From Eudorina sp. 2006-703-Eu-15 (Eukaryota > Chlorophyta > Chlorophyceae > Chlamydomonadales > Volvocaceae), in the NCBI GenBank assembly GCA_003117195.1, contig BDSI01000028.1, positions 405,001 through 469,000 of the forward strand: DNA of 64,000 nucleotides. Reading direction: 5' to 3'. How positions within the stretch are numbered: the first letter of the stretch is position 1; each line of letters opens with the position of its first letter. Positions 55,723 to 64,000 of this stretch are shown piece by piece. Position numbers and translations under genes: made by a program. Below the pieces are notes generated by a model. The model made no database searches and was not told the origin of the DNA. It saw only the letters and a program-made list of their open reading frames with translations.

Positions 55723-58700
55723 TCACTTGATCACGCCGTTAGTCCTCTGTATGGGCCCCAGCTCGTGCAGGTAGCAGGAGCCCTGGATCCTGGGCAGGTT
55801 GTGGTAGCGGTCGGGCGGCAGCGCCACCAGCTGCACCTTGTCTGTCAGGTTCATGGACTGCAGGCGAGAGGAGGAATCCAGGGGGGGGAGAGGGGGCAGT
55901 CCCAACGTCACCAGCGGACGCCACAGATAGACCGCGTTGCTGATGTGTGAAGCTTCACGTGAAGAGCACCGACCGAGGACCTACAGCCAGCAGCCGAACG
56001 CCCGCACACCCTCGCTCTGCCAGGCACCCGACCTACCTTCCAGGACCCAGCTACCGTATTTCGCCTTCGTGGCCCCCTCCGAACACCTCCAGTTACGTCG
56101 AGCCGTCCCACCGGGACCTTACATCCCCTCACCTCCATGTCGGGGGGCGTCCTGCAGCACCAGTGCGCCACCACCTTTTGGATCTCCAAGTCGAACTGAG
56201 TGCCCGTGTCGGCGCTGCGGAAGCCCGACAGCAGCCGGGCGGGGCGGGGCAGGTGCACGATGCGGGCCCGGGGGTAGCGGCCCAGCACGGCCGCCAGCTC
56301 GCGGTCCGACAGCGGAGCCGCCACCGTGATGCGGCGGCCGTAGCCGCGCGTGGCGGGGCCCTCCGACAGGATCAGCTCGTCGAGCGGGAGCTCGGGCCCG
56401 GGGCCGCGGGGCCGGTCTGAGGGGACCACCTCCAGGAAAGAAGTCTGCGGACGGTGGGAGGGCCGCTTGTGTGTGCGTGTGTTTAGCGGACAACCCGCCC
56501 AACCCAAACCCTGTGTGCGTGTGTGTCCGTACCGTCGCCGCGTAGACGACCGAAGGACTTAGCGCCTAAGACGGATGGCGTGCAGGCGTCAATCCATGTG
56601 AGGCGTTGGAGTGGGTGACGCCGACGACGCAACGAGACATCCCCGCACCACAGCTCCGCAGAAGACGACAAGGGGCCAAATCCACGTTGACAAGGGATGG
56701 AGGCAAGGGATGCGCGCCGGCGCCGCCGGCGACGGTGACGGTGCCCGTGGGACCTGACAGCCGCCAGACTATCAGATGAGCCGATGACCCATCAATGACC
56801 CATACAGGGGTCCGCTCTAACATCCTTAATTATAATTAGATGAGAACTGTGGGAGCAGGAGCAATAAGGATCTGGAAGCGATCCGTTCCGCCCAGCCACG
56901 GTGGACCACGAACGCACCCGTCGCCCAGGCCACAGCAGCGGGATCCCCCGGGTGCTGCGTGTGCTTTGCTCTGCGTGTGCTTTGCTGCTCCGCACGCCCG
57001 CACCTTGATCAGGTCGGGCACCTTGGGGTTCTCCAGGAACGAATACTCGCGGATGAAGACCTTGTGGTCCGAGTACTCGGCGCTGGCGGGCAGCGTGAAG
57101 CCCTGCGCCAGCCGCTTGGACCGCAGCAGCTGGCTGAGCGAGCAGACGAAGGGGAACACCGTGACGGTCTCCTCGTTGATGCGGCACTGCTGCGTCTGGT
57201 ACCAGTTCTTGGAGCAGTAGCACAGGAACTGCGCGGGCGGGCGGGCGGGCGCCAGAGGGGATCAGGGGAAGCGACCGGCGAGCGGTGCCTTCGGCAGTGA
57301 GCGCACCAGGCGCGTCGCACCTGGGTGTACCCGCGGTCGGGATGGATGGTCTGCTGGGTCCTCTCCCTTGGTGGCTGCAGACCACTGACCCCTCGAATGG
57401 ACGGACCAACACGCGCAGGACAGATCCAGTCAGTGCACTGACCGACGGGCGGCCTATGAAAAATCGAATACGTCACATCGGGAAGAAAGCCGCCGGTCAG
57501 TCGGCCTCGCCGTATGTTGCACTTATACCTGTGTCCCATGTCGGATCCAGCCAACCAAGTGCCGCGGACCATCCCATCTCCGATCGGCCTTTCCATCCAA
57601 CCCGTTGACGCGGCGGCGCCCGCCCGCGCACCCCGCTCCTGCCTTCGAGACCGCACCCGTCCACCGCAACCCACCCACCCACCGACCCACCCGGGGTATC
57701 ACCAAAGTGCGGTTGGAGACGAGCGCCGCCGCGAACGCAAAGTACGCCTGCTGCAGTTGATGGTTGGCCGCCGCCACGTGGAAGCGGATCATCTCCTCCG
57801 TCCCCCGCCAGGAGTTGAAGTCGGGGGGCATCTGCGGGTGGCGCGGCAGCACCCGAGTCCCAACGTCAGAGCGGCCCCTCTCAAGCAGTGCAGGGGCACC
57901 CACCACAGCGTTCCCACCATCGGCAGCGGGCAGGTGGGCCCGTCGCCTGCTCCGCGTTGGTGAGCGACCCGGCGCTCTGCCGCTCCCCAGTGCTCCCCAG
58001 AGGACCAACACCCAGGGGTAGCGCCCCAGGGGACATTCGGTAGCTGTCCTAGGGTTAGCAGGCCGCCCCATAGTTCCGCGACGCCCTCCTGCCCGGCAGC
58101 TGTGTCAACTGCCAAGGGGACCTCTGCCACGGGGGCTTCCGGGGACCTCTGCCCTCTCCGTGTGGTGACGGAACGCTGGGTGCTTCTGGAACGGACGACA
58201 TGCGCCGCCGGCGCCTCCCGCCACCCCCGTGCCGCCACCCCCGTGCCGCCACCCCCGTGCCGCTGTCCGCGTGCCTGCCCACCTCGAGCTGGTCCAGGTC
58301 AAAGGTGAGCAGGTAGGGCGAGCTGTAGTAGTCCGGCTCGTCGTGGAACTTCATCGCGTCGCGCATGCACTGCCGCTTGCTCTCCATGGTGTTGCCACCC
58401 CACACCCAGTGCACCGCGTACAGCGGGTGGTCCAGCTTCTGCACGCGGAGGGTCACAGGCGCCGCTGGAACAGGGGATCCAACAGGTGAGCTAGGGCCCC
58501 GAGTACCGCCTGGACGGGGTACGGTACCGAATCACTCCCCCGGGTTAAGGATGCACCCGTTCGGTGGAGGACGTGGTAAGGCCTGTCCAGTGCTCATCTC
58601 ATCTCATCTCATATCAGCCGCGTGCCTTCGGAATCGAGGGCCCTTCCCCAAGACCGGACCGGATCGGACCTGGCATTGCCGCCATGCCACCCATTCAAGG

Positions 58701-60118
58701 CCCCTCCGTGTTCCGCCGCACCGATGACGGTCCATCGACCGGCAGCCGCAAGCTGAGGCTGCGCTCGGAGGCCTTCACACATCGGCCCCCGGACAGTTTG
58801 CAACACCGGCAAGACAACACCGAGGCAATCCAACACGGGACCAGCGCCGCTGCCCGCGCCCGCTGACGGATACCTGGATGCCCCCCGGCGACAAACACAT
58901 ACCGTACACGACGCAACACGTCGGACAGGGCAGCACTCAATGAGCTGGGCGCTGAGAGCACCCGGTCCCTGGGCCGCTGGGGAGCGAGCACCTGTTTGCC
59001 ATATTGCCTGGGCCGGCCGGCACGCAACAACACCCAAGAACATCCATCCTACCTCCCACAGTCTGGCGTTCACGTAGGTGTACGTGTTGGCGAACATGGA
59101 CGGCGGGAGGAAGGCCACGGCCGTGGAGTTGCTGAAGGCCGCGTAGAAGACCCGCAGCGCGGGGTCCTCGGGGATGTACGGCACCCGTTCTATGTTCTCC
59201 CGGAAGAAGTTGCCCCGCACCACCCAGTTGAAGCCGTCCTGGTCGTGGCCGATGTGCTGGTCCTGCATCGGCAGCCAGACCTCGTTGAAGAAGGCCAGGC
59301 CGCCGGACCACTGCCGGATAAAGTAGATGCCTGCGAGGAGGCCGGGGGGGGGGTGTGCGACCCCGGACAGACAGATCGGACGGGGCCGGCACGGCAGGTG
59401 CGGGCTGGGTTCGCGTTGGAGCGCATCAGTAAGCGAACGAGGCAGGTGTTCGTACGGCAAATTCAGATTCAGACTTGTGCCTCGGCTCCCGCGGGATCCG
59501 GATCCACTGTGACCTTCAAATTCAAAGCCCGTGTGCGAGTCCCATGAGGCGTTTCTGTTTTCGCCCTTCCGGGGGGCCGCGAGTCCGCAACCCGCAAGAT
59601 CTCTGCATAGGCCTGAGACGAGCCCCGGTCAGCTCGAGCAGGCTGTGAGCTTGCACCCCACGGGCGGTAGCGCCCAAAGCCCAACCCCGCGTGCGCCGCC
59701 CGTGCCGCTTGCTGCTCGCGGCCCGGCATTGCGGCGCATCACCAGGCCCTACGGGAACGCGAGGCTCGTGCCCGCCCTACCCGTGTTGATGTTGGTGTAG
59801 GGACTGGAGCTCAGCTCCACCGCCACCTGCCCCCTGGGGTTGTTGGTGGAGAGCGCGTCCACGGAGACGATGACGTGGGCGGGGCCGGACAGCTGCGCCA
59901 GGAAGAAGGGCAGCGGGTCGCGGAACCATACCACGTCCGCGTCCGAGTGGATGACGTCGAAGCCCAGCTCGTACACCGCCTTGACCATGTGGACCTGCAT
60001 GCCGTACACCGCGCAGCCCACTCATATGCGGCTGAGCGTTCGGTCGCTCATGCCCAGCCTCAGGGCGGGCATCACGTCACTTGGGGCCGGTGTGTTTCTG
60101 AGGCGTCACTTGGGGCCA

Positions 60119-60208
<90 letters not shown>

Positions 60209-61256
60209 GAGAACTGCGCCGCGAGAAGCGTGTGTGTGTGTGTGCATGTGTGTACCTGTAGTCTAAGAGAACATTCTAACGAGCGAGCGCACTCGCCCGG
60301 ACTAGCCATGTGGGCACGCGGCTCCCCGGCGCGCGTGTCAGGTGGACGTCCTCCCCGGGCACTGCGGTGCTGTCGACCGGTCAGAGGCCCCGGAGTCGAT
60401 GTCGTTGGGGTCAGGGGCACGAGGGGGAGGTGGGCAGAGCAGGCGGCCGAGCGGGCTGTCGGTGCCCGCGGGTCCGGCTCCGGGGTCAGGGAGTCAGGGG
60501 TCCGGAGGTCCGTCCACCACCGCCAGGCATGCGCGCATGATCTTTCATTTTCTTTTCTATTTTTCATACTAAGAGATCGGGTCCTGGCTACTGACTCAAC
60601 GGCCGCTGACGTTCCTGGATGCGAGTGCAGGTACACGGTGCACGGGTGGCTGAGGGGCCGTCATCCGGTGCGGAGGCGGACCTTATTCCACGTGGTCTGG
60701 GACCAGTGATGGCTCCCCCAGTGGTAGCTTGCATCTGCACACGAGCGGGGGCAATGCGGGTTGTGGGCGGCGGGGCAGGAGGGAACTCAAGTACGACATT
60801 CCTGGGTAGGCCGTCTTTGCGCGGAAGGTCCTCCCGGCCTCGGCTGCTTCGCTCACCTGTGCCCTTGTATTTGAGTTTATCAGGGGGCGCATTGAAGCAG
60901 TTCGAGATACCCAGTTCACCGAGCGTCCTTGATGTCTCCGGGTCCAGAGCCGCGATCAGCCAATAAGTAATGTTCGCCGCGGCAATATTTTCCACAAAGC
61001 TGGGGCCGAAGCTCCCCCATACCAACTTGTCAATGGCCGTGACCAGGACTGTGTTTTCAATTGCCACGCGTTGTACAAGCTCCCGCGTCAGCGGCGCGCA
61101 AGCCTTCCCCGTCCCAGTAAGACGGCGACTGTCAGAGTGGATTACATCGTGCTGTTGGAAGTCCCTCAGGGCGTTGTTGGATTGGCTATGCAACCAGTCT
61201 CCAGCAGCAGAGGTTAAGGCAAGTGCTAATAGGTAGAGCACATCGACAAGCTTCAT
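55723..61256 (-). CDS. XEG113/GT77-like arabinosyltransferase, paralogue A (complete)
   Basis: Nine exons, all in phase: 60857-61256, 60682-60734, 59781-59994, 59053-59330, 58283-58438, 57691-57831, 57004-57228, 56133-56444 and 55723-55857; 637 residues, close to plant XEG113. An N-terminal signal or anchor helix (LVDVLYLLALALTSAAG) suggests the secretory route. The nucleotide-diphospho-sugar transferase domain has FDVIHSDADVVWFRDPLPFF (DxD at Asp169/Asp171), QHIGHDQDGFNWV and FANTYTYVNARLWE. Then come the XEG113-type VHWVWGGNTMESKRQ, DAMKFHDEPDYYSSPYLLTF and ANHQLQQAYFAF...NRTLVIPR blocks and a Cys-containing tail (FLCYCSKNWYQTQQC). Plant members add arabinose to hydroxyproline-linked chains on extensins; algal walls are hydroxyproline-rich. 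Intron 2 has a 41-unit GT repeat. Confidence 0.88.
60123..60204 (+). repeat. (GT)41 microsatellite in intron 2 of GT77 gene A
   Basis: 82 bases of uninterrupted GT, with a second short run at 60231-60252. In the transcript of gene A it reads as CA. Confidence 0.97.
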
Positions 61257-61534
61257 CGCATCTTTGAAAAACCGAAGGTGAAGAGTCTTTGACTCCAAGT
61301 CTCCAACTGTGTGTCCGTCTCGTCCATGCAACCGTCACCCGGAAACGTTCCTGGAAAGAAACTGACTCGAGAAGCGCAACGAGTTTAACAATCGAATATC
61401 TATTTTAAAGTTGTAATGTATTATTACTGATCAATCCTTGCTTTCCCCGGATCCTGCATGGGGCAAACTTATTTGATGAGCTCGATGGAACTGTGACACC
61501 GACCCTTAGGATGCAAGTATTGGATCCGCAACCT
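61257..61534. promoter_or_regulatory. Bidirectional promoter region of the GT77 pair
   Basis: 278 bp between the start codons of the two divergent paralogues, AT-rich at 61385-61440. It must contain both 5' UTRs and core promoters. No specific factor site is recognised. Confidence 0.55.
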
Positions 61535-63813
61535 ATGCTACGTTTGTACTTGACCCTCCTTGTTGCGGTCGCCTTAGTTGTTGCTCGATCGGGACATCCC
61601 GGCCCTGAATGGTTTTATTCAACAAAGTCAGACGTCGTGGTACCTATTGATTATCACATTAGAGCACTTAAAGAAGTTACCAACGACGGGACTCCTCATT
61701 GTGGGCCCCTGACTAAGGAGCTGGTGCACGGGGTTGCGCGCGAGAACACTGTGTTGGTGACAGTTGTCGACAAAATTGTTTGGAAATGCTTTGGGCCCAG
61801 CTATGTGGAGAACATTCAAGCCGCAAACATCTCCTACTGGCTTATAGCTGCGCTGGATCCCGAGACCTCCATGGCGCTGGGTTCAATGGGAGTACGGCAG
61901 TGCTTCAATGCTCCCCAGGATCGCCTGAAATACATGGGGACAGGTGAGGGCAAGATAACGATAGGGGAAAGCGGCGGCAAACCTCTGAAATTGGGTTGCG
62001 CTCTTTGTCCCAGATAACAAGTACCAGTGGGGTGGCCATCATTGGACTATGACGACATGGAACAAGGTATGTATCAGTCCAGAGGCCGAATGCGTTGTTC
62101 CTGCTGCGAGGCAGCCGGGACTTTGAGAGGGTACCCGAAGTGTTGTTGGTTCCAGCTGGCAACAGCGGCACCCGGGCCATATGGGGAGATATACGGGATG
62201 CTGCTCCGGAAAATGGATAGTGCTGTAGTAGTTTCGATGATTTCCAAGCGTGTCTCGGAAACGTCTGCACGTCAAGCCAGGCCAACCCGGCAGGCGTCAC
62301 TCGGCGGTCCTTCTCAGACCTCCGCCGCCGCCATCGCAGGTCCATGTGATGAAGAGTGTTTACGAGTTCGGCGTGCACATCATCCACTCGGACGCGGACG
62401 TGGTGTGGTTCAGCGACCCGCTGCCGTACTTTATGTCCCTGCTCCGCACGCCCGTACACATCGTCATGGCCACGGATGCGGTGTCGTCCTACAACCCCAA
62501 GGGCGACACGGGGCTGGAAGTGTCTGCCAACCCACACACCAACATCAACACGGGTGCGCCCAGCGTCTGAAACCTGGCAGGGGATGCACCTTGCTAAACA
62601 CAACACACGTGCTGGACGCGGATGCTGCAATGCCGCTCAGCTGCTGCCCCAACCCTCTCCTAGAGCCATGTACGCCCACGAGGGCAGGCAGCACCCCGTT
62701 GTGTCGCGCGGGGTAGCAATTTATTTCGTTTCAATGCAACCAACTGGCGACTCGTCGGCACATGATATTGCCGCAGGTGTCTACTTCATGCGACAGTGGC
62801 CAGGGGGCCTGGCTTTCTTCGACCTGTGGTTATCATGGCAGGATAAGCGCATTGGCCATGACCAGGACGGGTTCAACTTTGTGTCCCGCGGCCAGTACTT
62901 CCGCGGTGACGCCGACATGCCCGTCGCCATACCCACTCGGGACCGGATGTTCTACTGCGCCTTCAGCAACACGACGGCCCTTTCCTTCCTGCCAGCCTCC
63001 ATGTTCGGCAACACCTACACCTACGTGAACTCCCGGCTGTGGGAAGTGAGTTGCCCCCTCGCGGATCTCACTAACGGTGCGGGCGCTCCGTCGGTTGGTG
63101 CGCGCAGCTGTGGGTGATCGCCTGCCCCCGCTGTTGAAGCTCGTCCGGCGGCTGCCTGACGTGTGCGGCAATGGAGGGAGGGCCAGGTTCTCACTTCAAA
63201 GAGGCTGCCACCCTACAAGCAAATTGTCGCTGGATTGCGGTGTATGCGGTCCTCGATGGACTTCCCCTTTCTTTGTGCCGCGCAGAAGCTGAACCACCCT
63301 CTCTACGAAGTGCACTGGGTGTGGGGCGGCAGTACCATGGAGAGCAAGCGACAGAACATGCGCGACGCGATGAAGTTCCACGACGAGCCGGACTACTACG
63401 ACTCGCCGTACCTGCTCACCTTTGACCTGGACCAACTGGAGGTGGGGTACGGGAGGTATCCGCCGCCGCTCGCGCGGCCGTCCAGACAGCCGAGCGTCTT
63501 GGGCGGCCTTTGGGCCGCCCGAGTGCGGCTAGGGCTGTGGCGATGCGGATTGCTTGATAATTCCGCTTTGACGGACGACACGGAGTGTCCATCATTTGTT
63601 GCTGGCGATTCAGTGCACTGCCGCCAGGGGTTGAGGTGCGCATTCTGGGGTTGCTGTGTCTTGCAGATGCCGGAGGGGTTCAACGCCTGGCCGAACCCCA
63701 GGACGGAGGAGATGATCCGCTTCCACGTGACGGCGGCCAACCATCAGCTGCAGCAGGCGTACTACGCGTTCGCGGAAGCGCTCATTGCGAACCGGACCCT
63801 GGTCATGCCTCGG
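61535..63813 (+). CDS. XEG113/GT77-like arabinosyltransferase, paralogue B (5' part; continues past right edge)
   Basis: Six exons visible: 61535-61943, 62014-62066, 62340-62553, 62777-63045, 63286-63441 and 63667-63813; 416 residues. Exon order and phases copy gene A exactly; exon 4 is three codons shorter and exon 6 two codons longer. The signal helix is MLRLYLTLLVAVALVVARSG. Conserved blocks: HIIHSDADVVWFSDPLPYF (DxD), KRIGHDQDGFNFV, YTYVNSRLWE, VHWVWGGSTMESKRQ, KFHDEPDYYDSPYLLTFDLD and ALIANRTLVMPR. An upstream in-frame ATG at 61493 or 61511 is possible, but 61535 puts the signal helix at the N-terminus as in gene A. The remaining exons (the equivalents of A exons 7-9) should lie beyond 64000. 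Same presumed Golgi role as A. Confidence 0.88.
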
Positions 63814-64000
63814 GTACGAAGGGCCCTGTCGACTCCTAAGGTGGCGGGCCTCTGCCGATCGGCTAAGCTGCCGGGTCTGCTGCCATCCCAAAAACATCAC
63901 AGAGGTCTTGCATTCCCATTCGAAGTCACTTTGTTGCAACCGCTGTAACATCCTTAATTATGAAACCTTGGCAAGTCTGGCAATGCGGTTACTCGAGTGT
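63814..64000 (+). other. Intron of GT77 gene B reaching the window edge
   Basis: Follows the CGG|GTACGA donor at 63813. It contains TAACATCCTTAATTAT at about 63946-63961, also found in intron 7 of gene A near 56819-56834. Confidence 0.6.

Noticed and set aside
59840..60709. 289-codon plus-strand frame
   Set aside because: Crosses the GT microsatellite (poly Val-Cys) and is antisense to GT77 gene A.
61493..61534. Upstream ATGs (61493, 61511) as the start of GT77 gene B
   Set aside because: They add residues before the signal helix; gene A begins directly with its helix, so 61535 is preferred though not proven.
1..64000. CRISPR arrays, tRNA or rRNA genes, bacterial operons
   Set aside because: Tandem repeats here are simple microsatellites without spacers, and I saw no tRNA cloverleaf or rRNA sequence; all recognised genes are spliced eukaryotic types.

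Overview
The window looks like nuclear DNA of a green alga of the Chlamydomonas/volvocine type. The evidence is GC-rich coding DNA broken into many short exons with GTG(A/C)G donors and CAG acceptors, long Ala/Gly/Gln low-complexity runs inside proteins, many simple repeats in introns, a LINE retrotransposon, a ciliary-type gene and a plant-type cell-wall arabinosyltransferase family. I see no operons, bacterial-type signals, tRNA, rRNA or CRISPR. I built the gene models by hand from splice signals and reading-frame arithmetic. Where phases agree across every junction the models are strong; no transcript data were available.

Layout. 1-2043 (-): reverse transcriptase of a 5'-truncated LINE that runs off the left edge. 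4336-5866 (-): unknown protein with two membrane segments. 7650-10372 (+): CNRIP1-like protein. 12045-15645 (-): membrane-anchored beta-lactamase-like serine hydrolase. 18099-20242 (+): ZMYND12-like TPR protein of the ciliary type. 21184-22982 (-): 2-oxoglutarate/Fe(II) dioxygenase of the prolyl-hydroxylase type. 23609-25358 (-): OPA3. 25845-30485 (+): CDP-diacylglycerol synthase, divergent from OPA3 across 486 bp. 31529-54727 (+): one very large armadillo-type repeat gene, about 31 exons and about 3,870 residues. 55723-61256 (-) and 61535 to beyond 63813 (+): two paralogous, divergently transcribed XEG113/GT77-like glycosyltransferases with identical exon layout; the second runs off the right edge.

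There is no single pathway, but themes recur. The GT77 pair, and perhaps the dioxygenase, fit hydroxyproline-rich cell-wall glycoprotein modification, although the dioxygenase could equally act on a cytosolic target. OPA3 and CDP-DAG synthase both concern mitochondrial or membrane-lipid biology and share an intergenic region. The ZMYND12-like gene points to a ciliated cell. The most unusual items are the giant armadillo gene, the CNRIP1 homologue in an alga, the beta-lactamase-like enzyme with an altered second motif, the head-to-head GT77 duplication, and two small dispersed repeats (a 42-bp palindrome and a ~93-bp element).
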